Positions 33,237-42,965 of a DNA stretch of 64,000 nt are shown here, in pieces (positions within the stretch are counted from its first letter, which is position 1; every line of letters starts with the position of its first letter). The stretch is from JAYPAN01 sp049597955 (GTDB taxonomy: Bacteria > Pseudomonadota > Alphaproteobacteria > RS24): the NCBI GenBank assembly GCA_049597955.1, contig JBMYND010000003.1, positions 124,001 to 188,000 of the forward strand. The letters are read 5' to 3'. A model generated the notes under the pieces. That model was given only the letters and a program-made list of their open reading frames with translations. It was not told where the DNA came from and ran no database searches. The translations under genes were made by a program, and so were the position numbers.

Positions 33237-35504
33237 TCAGATTTTTTCCAGCCCATAGGCGGCAATCGCTGCCATATTCAAAACTTCGGTCGCGGTCGCA
33301 CCAATACGGGCGATTTGCACCGAATGTTCCAGCCCGACCAATATCGGCCCGATAAGCGTCGCATTGCCTAATTCTTCCAGCATTTTGGTGGAAATCGAGG
33401 CCGAGTGAATGGCCGGCATGATTAATATATTGGCCGGCTCTGACAGGCGGCAGAACGGATAACGCTGCATGGCCTCACGATTGAGCGCGACATCGGCGGC
33501 CATTTCGCCCTCATATTCAAAATCGACATTGCGCTCATCCAACAGCCGCACCGCTTCGCGCACATAGACCGAACGGTCGCCTTCAGGATGGCCAAATGTT
33601 GAATAGGCCAGCATGGCGACGCGCGGCTCATGGCCCAAAGCGCGCGCCGTTGCCGAGCTTTGAATGGCAATATCGGCCAATTCTTCCGCCGTTGGCATGT
33701 CAATCACATTGGTGTCGGCGACCAGCACAGTGCGCCCGCGCGCAATCAGCATGGAAATGCCCATGACGCGATGCGCCGGACGCGGGTCAATCACTTGCGA
33801 GACTTCTTCCAAAGTAATCGAATAGCTGCGGGTGACGCCGGTCACCATGGCATCGGCGTCGCCTTGGGCCAGCATACAGGCGCCATATATATTGCGGTCA
33901 TTATTGACCAGCCTTGTGCAATCGCTTTTCAACCGTCCGCGCCGTTGCAGGCGTTGAAACAGAAACTCGGCATAGCTGTCGCGCGCGGCTGATTGGCGCG
34001 TGTCGCAAATCTCAATATCCGAACGCTCTTCCAGCCCCAATTCGCCCATGCGCTCGCGGACAATATGCTCAGTGCCAATCAGCACCGGTTCGCCGAGTCC
34101 CAAATCCTTATAGGCAATAGCGGCGCGGATAACCTGCTCCTGCTCGCCCTCGGCAAATACCATGCGCTTACCGTTTTGCCGCGACCGGTTCATAATGATT
34201 TGCAGGCTGCTGGCGGCCGGGTCAAGCCGCGCTGACAGCCGGTCACGATAGGCGTCCATGTCAACAAGCGGCGCGCGCGCGACACCGCTATCCATTGCCG
34301 CCTTGGCGACGGCGGGCGGAATATCGCGTATCAGGCGCGGGTCGAACGGCACCGGAATAATATAGCGCGGGCCAAAGCGCGGGCGCTCGCCCTGATAGGC
34401 GGCGGCCACTTCATCCGGCACATCTTCGCGCGCCAAATCGGCCAAAGCCTGGGCGCAGGCGATTTTCATAGCGTCATTTATCGTGGTTGCGCGCACATCC
34501 AATGCGCCCCGGAAAATATAGGGAAAGCCCAATACATTATTGACCTGATTGGGATAATCCGAACGACCGGTCGCCATGATGGCGTCATCGCGAATCTCGG
34601 CAACTTCTTCCGGCGTGATTTCCGGATCGGGATTGGCCATAGCGAAAATAATCGGCTTATCGGCCATGTCGCGCACCATATCGGCGGTGACAGCGCCCTT
34701 AACAGACAGGCCGAGAAACACATCGGCCCCGCGCATGGCATCTTCCAGCGTGCGCGCGCCGGTCTCAACCGCATGCGCCGATTTCCACTGGTTCATGCCC
34801 TCTTTGCGGCCTTTGTAAATCACGCCCTTTGTGTCGCATAAAATCGCATTTTCCGCCGGCAGGCCCATCGCCTTGATAAGCTCAAGACAGGCAATCCCCG
34901 CCGCGCCGGCGCCATTGACGCAAATCTTCGTGGTCTTGATGTCGCGCCCGGTCAGATGCAGCGCATTGATAAGCCCGGCGGCGCAAATAATGGCGGTGCC
35001 GTGCTGGTCGTCATGGAAGACCGGAATATCCATCAATTCGCGCAATTGCTGTTCAATGATGAAACAGTCAGGCGCTTTAATGTCTTCCAGATTTATGCCG
35101 CCAAAACTTGGCCCCAAATGCTTGACCGCATCAATAAAGGCGCCGGTATCTTCCGTGTCCACTTCAAGGTCAATACTGTCAACATCGGCAAAGCGTTTGA
35201 ACAAGACCGCCTTGCCTTCCATCACCGGCTTGGAAGCCAGCGCGCCAAGATTGCCCAGCCCCAAAATCGCCGTGCCATTGGAAATCACTGCCACCATATT
35301 GCCGCGCGATGTGTAGTCATAGGAAGTGTCGGGATTGTCGGCAATGGCCTGCACCGGCACGGCCACGCCCGGCGAATAAGCCAGCGACAAATCGCGCTGT
35401 GTGGCCATTGGCTTGGTCGGGTTGATTTCCAGCTTGCCCGGCTTGCCGCGCGTGTGGAAGCGCAACGCCTCCTGGTCGGTAAAACTTTTGTCTTTGTCGC
35501 TCAT
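33237..35504 (-). CDS. maeB: NADP-dependent malic enzyme with phosphotransacetylase-like domain
   Basis: 755 residues, the large MaeB type. The malic-enzyme half (about 1-430) has SLAYSPGVAVPVQAI, MEGKAVLFKRFADVD, FHDDQHGTAII and the NAD(P) loop VNGAGAAGIACLEL. The C-terminal half (about 430-755) is homologous to phosphate acetyltransferase, which in this family is regulatory rather than catalytic. It decarboxylates malate to pyruvate. The frame is open to 35795, but the conserved start MSDKDKSF is the ATG at 35504; the extension is antisense to the mutS repeats. Divergent from mutS. Confidence 0.96.
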   Translation of the reverse strand: MSDKDKSFTDQEALRFHTRGKPGKLEINPTKPMATQRDLSLAYSPGVAVPVQAIADNPDTSYDYTSRGNMVAVISNGTAILGLGNLGALASKPVMEGKAVLFKRFADVDSIDLEVDTEDTGAFIDAVKHLGPSFGGINLEDIKAPDCFIIEQQLRELMDIPVFHDDQHGTAIICAAGLINALHLTGRDIKTTKICVNGAGAAGIACLELIKAMGLPAENAILCDTKGVIYKGRKEGMNQWKSAHAVETGARTLEDAMRGADVFLGLSVKGAVTADMVRDMADKPIIFAMANPDPEITPEEVAEIRDDAIMATGRSDYPNQVNNVLGFPYIFRGALDVRATTINDAMKIACAQALADLAREDVPDEVAAAYQGERPRFGPRYIIPVPFDPRLIRDIPPAVAKAAMDSGVARAPLVDMDAYRDRLSARLDPAASSLQIIMNRSRQNGKRMVFAEGEQEQVIRAAIAYKDLGLGEPVLIGTEHIVRERMGELGLEERSDIEICDTRQSAARDSYAEFLFQRLQRRGRLKSDCTRLVNNDRNIYGACMLAQGDADAMVTGVTRSYSITLEEVSQVIDPRPAHRVMGISMLIARGRTVLVADTNVIDMPTAEELADIAIQSSATARALGHEPRVAMLAYSTFGHPEGDRSVYVREAVRLLDERNVDFEYEGEMAADVALNREAMQRYPFCRLSEPANILIMPAIHSASISTKMLEELGNATLIGPILVGLEHSVQIARIGATATEVLNMAAIAAYGLEKI

Positions 35505-35671
35505 TGGGATGTGCCTGTCATAACTGTCGCTTTTGTAGTGCCTCTCGCCGATAAATACAAGCCGCGTCGCCGGAAAACCCGGCCTTTGGGCGAAATGTTT
35601 TACCCGGTTTTTTGCGCCCGCATCATGCGCGGGGGCTGCACGCGGCTTGCGACCTCTGCTAGAGTGCGGCC

Positions 35672-38479
35672 ATGCCAGCAAGCGAAACCCATAGCAGCCA
35701 GAAAGCCCAAGAGGCAGCCTCCCAGACGGCGCCCCAAATGGACTCCCAAATGGACTCCCAAATGGACTCCCAAATGGATTCCAAGGTGACACCAATGATG
35801 GCGCAATATCTGGAAATAAAAGCGCAATATGAAGATGCGCTTTTATTCTACCGCATGGGTGATTTTTACGAGCTGTTTTTTGATGATGCGGTGACGGCGG
35901 CGCAGGCGCTTGACATCACGCTGACCCATCGTGGCAAGCATCATGGCGCGGCCGTGCCGATGTGCGGCGTGCCGTTTCATGCGGCGGAAAGCTATCTCGA
36001 AAAGCTGATACGAAAAGGCTTTCGCGTCGCCGTATGCGAGCAGGCGGAAAACCCGGCCGAGGCGCGCAAACGCGGGTCAAAAGCGGTGGTGCGCCGCGAA
36101 GTGGTGCGGCTGGTCACACCGGGCACATTGACCGAAGAGGCGCTGTTGCCCTCGCATGCGCATAATTTTCTGGCCGCTTTGGGCGAGGCGTCGGGCGCAA
36201 CCGCGCTGGCCTGGCTGGATATGTCCACCGCCACTTTTTTTGTCAGCGATGTGCATGAGCAGGCTTTGGGCGGTCTGCTTTTGCGCCTTTCGCCAAGCGA
36301 GATTTTGGCCGCCCAAGGCACTGACAGCAAGGCGCTGGCGGCGCATGCACAAATGGCCGGTCTGTCTGTGACCGAAACCGCGCCGCTGACCTCACCCTCG
36401 GCGGAAAAGATATTATGCGATGCTTTGCAGCTTGATACGCTGGCCGGTTTTGGTCAGTTCAGCCGCGCCGCGCTGATTGCCTGCGGCCAAATCGTCGCCT
36501 ATTTGCAGCTCACCCAAAAACAGGACATGCCGCGCTTGCCGCCGCCGCGCATTGAACAGGCTGATGGCTTAATGGGTTTGGATGCGGCGACGCGCGCCAA
36601 TCTGGAGCTGACCCGCACATTGTCCGGCGAGACGCGCGGCAGCTTGCTGGATACGATTGATATGACGGTGACGGCGGCCGGTGCGCGCGAATTGGCGGCG
36701 CGGCTGGCAGCGCCGCTCAGTGATATTGCGGCACTGACACAGCGCCAGCAAGCGGTTGGCTATTTTGTTGAGCATGCTGATTTGCGCGAGGATATGCGGG
36801 CGGTTTTGCGCCGCTTGGCTGATATGGCACGCGCCTTGTCGCGGCTGGCTATGGCGCGCGGTGGCCCGCGCGACATGCTGGCCTTGGCGCAGGGGCTTGC
36901 CGGCAGTGTCGATATTGCCGCTTTGCTGGCCCGCCACGCCCAAATGCAGGCGACCGGCACCGGGCAATTGGCGCAAGCCGACAGCCCGTCGCCCATTGCA
37001 GATTTATGCGCCGCGCTGACTGTTGAGGCCGAAGCCATTAACGCGCTGCAAGCGCAATTGGATGAGGCGCTGGGCGAGGCTTTGCCCTTGCTGGCGCGCG
37101 ATGGCGGTTTTGTGGCTTCCGGCTATCATGACGGCCTCGACCAAGCGCGCGATTTGCGCGATGAAAGCCGTCGTTATATTGCCGGTTTGCAGCAAAAATA
37201 TGCTGAGGAAACGCATATTAAGGCACTGAAAATCAAGCATAATGGCGTTTTGGGCTATCATGTCGAAGTGCCGGCGGCGCATGGCGATAGGCTGATGTCG
37301 CCACCGCATCAGGAAATGTTTATCCATCGCCAGACATTGGCCAGCTCTGTGCGGTTTTCGACCGGTGAATTATCCGAATTGGCCGGGCGCATCAGCCGTG
37401 CCGGTGAGCGCGCCTTGGCGTTTGAGCTGGAAATTTACGAGGCTTTGCGCGCCGCCATTCTGGCCTGTGCGCCGGCCATTGAGGCGCGCCTTGCCGCGCT
37501 GGCCGAATTGGATGTGCATGGCGCTTTGGCCGAGCTGGCCGCGCAACGCCATTGGGTTTGCCCCAGCCTTGCCAATGATATGCGCTTTGAAATTAAGGGC
37601 GGACGTCATCCGGTGGTTGAGCAGGCTTTGGGCCTGGCGCAGGACAGCCCGTTTATTGCCAATGATTGCCTGCTTGAGGCCGACAGTGCCATGCCGGAGG
37701 GCGGCGCGGCGCGCTTGACCCTGCTCACCGGGCCGAATATGGCCGGTAAATCGACATGGTTGCGGCAAAATGCGCTGATTGCCATTCTGGCGCAAATGGG
37801 CAGTTTTGTGCCGGCGCAGGCAGCCCATATCGGGCTGGTTGACCGCGTGTTCAGCCGTGTCGGCGCGGCCGATGATTTGGCCAGCGGGCGCTCGACTTTC
37901 ATGGTGGAAATGGTTGAAACCGCGGCCATTCTCAATCAGGCAGGCCCGCGTGCGCTGGTTATTCTTGACGAAATCGGGCGCGGCACGGCGACTTTTGACG
38001 GGCTGTCGCTGGCTTGGGCGGTGATTGAATATCTGCATGACACAGTTGGTTGCCGAACGCTTTTTGCCACACATTACCACGAGCTGACGGCTTTGGCCGA
38101 CCGGCTGCCGGGCTTGAGCAATGCCTCTATGGCGGTGCGCGAACATGGCGGCAAGCCGGTATTTTTGCATGAGGTGGTCGCCGGGGCTGCTGACCGTTCT
38201 TACGGTATTCACGTTGCCGAATTGGCCGGTCTGCCTGACAGCGTGCTGGCGCGCGCCCGCACTGTGCTGGCCGTGCTGGAAGAAAACAGCGCGGCAGGTC
38301 AGTCCGGCGCGGCGCTTGATATGCTGCCCTTATTCGACCGGCAGATGATAACCCCGCAACAGGCCGATGCGCTGCGCGATGCGCTGGCGACGCTTGACCC
38401 CGACCAGCTTGCCCCGCGTGAGGCATTGGACTGGCTCTACCGATTAAAGGCTTTGGCCGATGACGGGTCTGCCGGTTGA
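35672..38479 (+). CDS. mutS: DNA mismatch repair protein MutS
   Basis: 935 residues, slightly longer than usual. The mismatch-recognition motif is MGDFYELFFDDA (about residues 63-74), Walker A TGPNMAGKS is near 686-694 and Walker B is LVILDEIGRGTATFDG. It binds mismatches and starts repair. The first 45 residues before TPMMAQYLEIKAQYEDALLF are extra and contain four Gln-Met-Asp-Ser copies from a 12-bp tandem repeat; each copy holds an in-frame ATG, so the true start could be inside the array. It opens the block mutS-glnD-murJ-trpS. Confidence 0.97.
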   Translation: MPASETHSSQKAQEAASQTAPQMDSQMDSQMDSQMDSKVTPMMAQYLEIKAQYEDALLFYRMGDFYELFFDDAVTAAQALDITLTHRGKHHGAAVPMCGVPFHAAESYLEKLIRKGFRVAVCEQAENPAEARKRGSKAVVRREVVRLVTPGTLTEEALLPSHAHNFLAALGEASGATALAWLDMSTATFFVSDVHEQALGGLLLRLSPSEILAAQGTDSKALAAHAQMAGLSVTETAPLTSPSAEKILCDALQLDTLAGFGQFSRAALIACGQIVAYLQLTQKQDMPRLPPPRIEQADGLMGLDAATRANLELTRTLSGETRGSLLDTIDMTVTAAGARELAARLAAPLSDIAALTQRQQAVGYFVEHADLREDMRAVLRRLADMARALSRLAMARGGPRDMLALAQGLAGSVDIAALLARHAQMQATGTGQLAQADSPSPIADLCAALTVEAEAINALQAQLDEALGEALPLLARDGGFVASGYHDGLDQARDLRDESRRYIAGLQQKYAEETHIKALKIKHNGVLGYHVEVPAAHGDRLMSPPHQEMFIHRQTLASSVRFSTGELSELAGRISRAGERALAFELEIYEALRAAILACAPAIEARLAALAELDVHGALAELAAQRHWVCPSLANDMRFEIKGGRHPVVEQALGLAQDSPFIANDCLLEADSAMPEGGAARLTLLTGPNMAGKSTWLRQNALIAILAQMGSFVPAQAAHIGLVDRVFSRVGAADDLASGRSTFMVEMVETAAILNQAGPRALVILDEIGRGTATFDGLSLAWAVIEYLHDTVGCRTLFATHYHELTALADRLPGLSNASMAVREHGGKPVFLHEVVAGAADRSYGIHVAELAGLPDSVLARARTVLAVLEENSAAGQSGAALDMLPLFDRQMITPQQADALRDALATLDPDQLAPREALDWLYRLKALADDGSAG
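35735..35782. repeat. 12-bp x 4 tandem repeat in the 5' end of mutS
   Basis: CAAATGGACTCC occurs at 35735, 35747 and 35759, with CAAATGGATTCC at 35771. It encodes Gln-Met-Asp-Ser four times near the MutS N terminus, ahead of the conserved domain, and keeps frame with any copy number. Confidence 0.95.
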
Positions 38480-38556
38480 TTTGCCGGCAATTGAAGGCCA
38501 TATTGCCGCGCATCTGTCCCGCCCATATATTATAGTCAGTTACAGGAGAGCATGGC

Positions 38557-41316
38557 ATGGCCAAAGGCAAACAAACACGCGAAGAGCTGATTTACGCCGG
38601 CATGGCGGGTTTGGCTGACACGCATGGCGGTGATGATGCGGCTTTGCGCAATGGCGTTCTGGCCTTGCTGAAACAGACACATATAGAAGAGCGCGCAAAA
38701 ATTCGTGCCGCGCTGGAAAGCAATAAGCTGAAAGGGGCGGCTTGCGCCGAGGCATTGTCGGCTCTGCAAGATGATATTTTGCGGGCTTTGGCGCGCTTCA
38801 CCGAAAATTATGTGTTGCGGCTGGCCAATCCGACCGAGGCGGAGAAAGTGACCATGCTGGCGGTGGGCGGCTATGGGCGCGGGCGATTGGCACCGGCTTC
38901 GGATATTGATTTGCTGTTTTTGCTGCCGCATAAGCGCAATGCCGCCAGCGAAAGCTTTGTCGAATATATGCTTTATATGCTGTGGGATATGGGGCTGAAA
39001 GTCGGCCATGCCACGCGCAGTCTGGCCGATTGTCTGGTGCAGGCGCGCGCCGATATTACCATCCGCACCGCCATGCTGGAAAGTCGCTGCCTGTGGGGGT
39101 CGCGCAAGTTTTACGAGCATTTCAAAAGCGAGTTTGACAAAAAGATTATTGCCAAAACGGCGCGCGAATTTGTGGCCGCCAAGCTGGCTGAGCGCGACCA
39201 GCGCCATGAGCGCATGGGCCGCTCGCGCTATCTGGTAGAGCCCAATGTCAAGGAGGGCAAGGGCGGCTTGCGCGATTTGAACACGCTGTTCTGGATTGCC
39301 CGCTATTGCTACCGAATTGACGATATTGACGCGCTGGTTGATTTTGGGGTGTTGACGCGCGAGGAAATGCGGCTGTTTCGCAAATGCGACGGGTTTTTAT
39401 GGGCGGTGCGCTGCCATTTGCATTTCCTCACCGGGCGCGCCGAGGAGAGGCTGAGTTTTGATGTGCAAAAGCCCTTGGCCGAATGTTTTGCCACTTCTGC
39501 CAGCGCCGGTATGAAATCGGTTGAGAAATTTATGCGACAATATTTTCTTGTGGCCAAAAATGTTGGCGATTTGACGGCGATATTTTGCGCCGCGCTGGAA
39601 GAGCAGCAAAAGAAAAAGCGCAAGCGGGAAAGATTGCCGGCGCTGTTTCAACGGCAAAAACACGTGCATGGCTTTACCATTCAGGCCGGTCGCCTGACCC
39701 ATGCGCGCGCCGATTGTTTCCGCAACAAGCCGGTCAATCTTATTCGTGCCTTTCATTTGGCCGACCGTCATAGGCTGGATATTCACCCCTATACGCTGCG
39801 CGAGATTGCCCGCAATACCAGCCTGCTTGATGCTGATTTGCGCGCTGACGATGAGGCCAATCAATTATTTCTTGATATTCTGACCTCGACGCGCGAGCCG
39901 GAGCGCACTTTGCGGCGCATGAATGAGGCCGGTGTGCTGGGCAAATTTGTGCCGGATTTCGGCAAGATTGTCGCGTTGATGCAATTTAACATGTATCACC
40001 ATTACACAGCCGATGAACATTTATTGCGGGCGATTGGCCTGCTGCGCGAGATTGAAAGCGGCGCGCTGGCCGAAGAACACCGCTTGGCGCATGAGCTGTT
40101 ATCAACCGGTCAGGTCAATCGGCGGGTTTTATATCTGGCCACTTTGCTGCACGACATTGCCAAGGGACGCCCGGAAGACCATTCCATTGCCGGTGCGCGC
40201 ATTGCCCGCCGCCTTGGCCCAAGGCTTGGTTTTTCCGCCGCTGAAACCGCCCTGACCGAATGGCTGGTGCGCGAGCATTTGGTGATGAGCGATGTGGCGC
40301 AAAGGCGCGATTTATCCGACCCGAAAACCATTGAAGATTTTGCCGCCACGGTGCAAACAACCGAAAGGCTGAAACATTTGCTGGTGTTGACTGAGGTGGA
40401 TATTCGCGCTGTCGGCCCCGGCGTGTGGAATGGCTGGAAAGCTCAATTGCTGCGCGAACTTTATTATGAGGCCGAGGCCAGCCTGACCGGCGCGGGGGGC
40501 TTTATCAACCGGCAGGAGCGGGTGCTGGCGGCACAGCAATCTTTCGCTTTTGAGTTGGAGGAAAACTGGTCGGACAAAAAGCTGACCCGCTATTTCGACC
40601 GGCATGGCGAGACTTATTGGCTGTCTTTCCCAACCGAGGCGCATTTGCGCCATGCCCGGCTGATTGACAAGCTCGACACGGAAAATATGCAAATCGAACT
40701 GCGCCGCGATAAATTGCGCGATTGCTCGGAAGTGACTTTAATATGCCAAGACCATGCTGGTCTGTTTGCGCGACTGACCGGCGCTTGCCTTGTCGCCGGG
40801 CTTGATATTCTCGATGCGCGCATCACCACCACCCATGATGGGCTGGCGGTGGATACGCTGCATGTGCGCCACCATGACCGACCCGGCCCGCTTGATGCGA
40901 CCCAGACAAAAAAGTTCAAGCAAGTGCTGAAAGGCGTGCTGGATGGCAGCATTATTCCGCCCGAACATGTTGGCAAAACCGAAATGGGCAAGAAAATGCG
41001 CGCCTTTGACCTCGACTCGCAAGTGCGGATTTCCAATGAATTGTCAGATACGGCCAGCGTGATTGAAGTGAGCGGGCTGGACAGGCCCGGCCTGTTATTT
41101 GCGCTGGTGCGCAATCTATTTGCCATGAATGTCACAATTTCTGCCGCCCGTGTGGCGACTTTTGGCGAGCGCGCGGTTGATGCGTTTTATGTGCAGGATT
41201 TGATAGGCGGGCAAATCACCCATGCCGGCAAGCGGGCGCGCATTGTCAATGCGCTGGTCGCCGCGATTGACAATCCGGTCGCCGCCACCCGCATCCAGAA
41301 CAGCCGGGTGGCTTGA
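38557..41316 (+). CDS. glnD: [Protein-PII] uridylyltransferase/uridylyl-removing enzyme
   Basis: 919 residues with all GlnD parts: nucleotidyltransferase motif GGYGRGRLAPASDIDLLFL near 104-122, GlnD helical linker, HD hydrolase site LLHDIAKGRPEDHS near 530-543, and two ACT domains in the last 200 residues (LICQDHAGLFARLTGACL and VSGLDRPGLLFALVRNLF). It uridylylates PII when glutamine is low and reverses this when it is high. CAGGAGAG precedes the ATG. No PII gene is in the window. Confidence 0.97.
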   Translation: MAKGKQTREELIYAGMAGLADTHGGDDAALRNGVLALLKQTHIEERAKIRAALESNKLKGAACAEALSALQDDILRALARFTENYVLRLANPTEAEKVTMLAVGGYGRGRLAPASDIDLLFLLPHKRNAASESFVEYMLYMLWDMGLKVGHATRSLADCLVQARADITIRTAMLESRCLWGSRKFYEHFKSEFDKKIIAKTAREFVAAKLAERDQRHERMGRSRYLVEPNVKEGKGGLRDLNTLFWIARYCYRIDDIDALVDFGVLTREEMRLFRKCDGFLWAVRCHLHFLTGRAEERLSFDVQKPLAECFATSASAGMKSVEKFMRQYFLVAKNVGDLTAIFCAALEEQQKKKRKRERLPALFQRQKHVHGFTIQAGRLTHARADCFRNKPVNLIRAFHLADRHRLDIHPYTLREIARNTSLLDADLRADDEANQLFLDILTSTREPERTLRRMNEAGVLGKFVPDFGKIVALMQFNMYHHYTADEHLLRAIGLLREIESGALAEEHRLAHELLSTGQVNRRVLYLATLLHDIAKGRPEDHSIAGARIARRLGPRLGFSAAETALTEWLVREHLVMSDVAQRRDLSDPKTIEDFAATVQTTERLKHLLVLTEVDIRAVGPGVWNGWKAQLLRELYYEAEASLTGAGGFINRQERVLAAQQSFAFELEENWSDKKLTRYFDRHGETYWLSFPTEAHLRHARLIDKLDTENMQIELRRDKLRDCSEVTLICQDHAGLFARLTGACLVAGLDILDARITTTHDGLAVDTLHVRHHDRPGPLDATQTKKFKQVLKGVLDGSIIPPEHVGKTEMGKKMRAFDLDSQVRISNELSDTASVIEVSGLDRPGLLFALVRNLFAMNVTISAARVATFGERAVDAFYVQDLIGGQITHAGKRARIVNALVAAIDNPVAATRIQNSRVA

Positions 41317-41322
41317 GCGGCG

Positions 41323-42906
41323 ATGAGCGAGGTGGCTCCCCCATCCGGCTCCCGCCTGATTTCGGCTGCCGCGCTGGTTGGCAGCGCAACCTTGCTCAGT
41401 CGCCTGACCGGCTTTATCCGCGATATTGGCATTGCCGCCTTTTTGGGGGCTGGCCCATTTGCCGAGATTTTTGTTATCGCTTTCCGCCTGCCCAATCTGT
41501 TCCGGCGGCTATTTGCCGAGGGCGCGTTTAACGCCGCTTTTGTGCCATTATTTTCGGCGCGCATGGAGCAGGAAGGGCAAGATGCGGCGATCGGCTTTGC
41601 CGGTCGCATTGGCGCGGTATTGGTCGCGGGACTGATTGTTTTCACTGTGCTGGCGGAAATTTTTATGCCGCAATTGGTCTATTTGCTGGCGCAGGGCTTT
41701 GCGGAGACGCCGGAAAAATTCGACCTTGCGGTCTATTATGCACGGATAAGCTTTCCTTATCTGGCCTGCATGTCGCTGGTCTCTCTATTCGCCGCCATGT
41801 TGAATGCCAAGGGACGGTTTTTGGCGGCTGCGATGGCGCCGGTTTTGCTCAATCTGGTTTTGCTGGCGGCTTTGGGCCTGGCGCTGTGGGTTGCGGGCTA
41901 TCAGGCGGCGATTGCGCTTGACTGGCTGATTTGGGGCGTAGCGGTGGCCGGGCCGGTGCAGCTTATTGTGGTTGCTGTGGCGGCATGGCGCGCCGGCTTG
42001 CGCCTGCCCGTCACTTGGCCGCGCCTCAGCCCTGATGTGCGGCAAATGTTTGCGCTGGCCGTGCCGGGCATTTTGGCCGCCGGGATTGGTCAAATCAATT
42101 TGCTGGTCGGCACATCTATCGCCACCGGTCAGCAGGGCGCTGCTGCTTGGTTGTATTATGCCGACCGGCTTTATCAATTGCCAATGGGCGTGGTCGGCGT
42201 GGCGCTGTCGGTGGCTTTGCTGCCCAGCCTGTCGCGCTTGTTGGCGGCAGGTGATGCAAGCGGCGCGCGCGCCAGCCAGACGCTTGCCGTGCTGGTTGCC
42301 ATGGCGCTGACCCTGCCGGCTTCTGTCGGCCTTTATGTGTTGGCGCAACCGGTGATTGCGCTCTTATTTGAGCGCGGCGCATTCAGTGCTGCCGACACGC
42401 AAGCCACGGCTTTGGCGATTAAGGCATTTTGCCTCGGCCTGCCGGCCTTTGTGCTGATAAAGGCGTTGCAACCCTCTTTCTTTGCCCGCCGCGATACGCG
42501 CGCGCCATTAATTGACGGGGCGATTGGGGTGGCGGTCAATATCGGCTTTTCGCTGAGCCTGTTTCCGGTTTATGGCCATGTTGCCATTGCGCTGGCGACC
42601 AGCCTTGCCGGATGGGTGACGCTCGGTCTGATGCTGGTGCGGTTGGCACGGCGCGGGATTTGGCAACTCAATTGGCGGCTGGCAAGGCAATTGGCGGCGC
42701 AGCTTGTCGCGGCCTTTTTTATGGGGCTGGCGCTTACCGGTCTGATGGCTTTGGCGGGTCGGCAGGGACTGGATATGTCCAATGTCGCGATGCAGGCTTT
42801 TTATGTGGCGGCATTGGTGCTGACCGGCGCGGTGATATTCTTTATTTTGGCGCGGCTTCTCGGCGGCGTGCAAATCTCTGACGTGGAAAGCTTGCGCAAG
42901 GGCTAG
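41323..42906 (+). CDS. murJ: Lipid II flippase MurJ
   Basis: 527 residues with about 14 hydrophobic segments. The MviN/MurJ signature SRLTGFIRDIGIAAFLGAG and FRLPNLFRRLFAEGAFNAAFVP near the N terminus is intact. It flips lipid-linked peptidoglycan precursor across the inner membrane. It begins 7 bases after the glnD stop; glnD-murJ-trpS order is conserved in alphaproteobacteria. Confidence 0.96.
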   Translation: MSEVAPPSGSRLISAAALVGSATLLSRLTGFIRDIGIAAFLGAGPFAEIFVIAFRLPNLFRRLFAEGAFNAAFVPLFSARMEQEGQDAAIGFAGRIGAVLVAGLIVFTVLAEIFMPQLVYLLAQGFAETPEKFDLAVYYARISFPYLACMSLVSLFAAMLNAKGRFLAAAMAPVLLNLVLLAALGLALWVAGYQAAIALDWLIWGVAVAGPVQLIVVAVAAWRAGLRLPVTWPRLSPDVRQMFALAVPGILAAGIGQINLLVGTSIATGQQGAAAWLYYADRLYQLPMGVVGVALSVALLPSLSRLLAAGDASGARASQTLAVLVAMALTLPASVGLYVLAQPVIALLFERGAFSAADTQATALAIKAFCLGLPAFVLIKALQPSFFARRDTRAPLIDGAIGVAVNIGFSLSLFPVYGHVAIALATSLAGWVTLGLMLVRLARRGIWQLNWRLARQLAAQLVAAFFMGLALTGLMALAGRQGLDMSNVAMQAFYVAALVLTGAVIFFILARLLGGVQISDVESLRKG

Positions 42907-42965
42907 GAATTGGCCATAAGCTAGGCCGAACTGAAATGACGATATTTTGAAGCAGGGAGAGGGCA

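Noticed and set aside
35505..35795. N-terminal extension of maeB with repeated Gly-Ser-Pro-Phe residues
   Set aside because: It is the antisense reading of the 12-bp repeats in mutS; homology begins at the ATG at 35504 and maeB and mutS are divergent.
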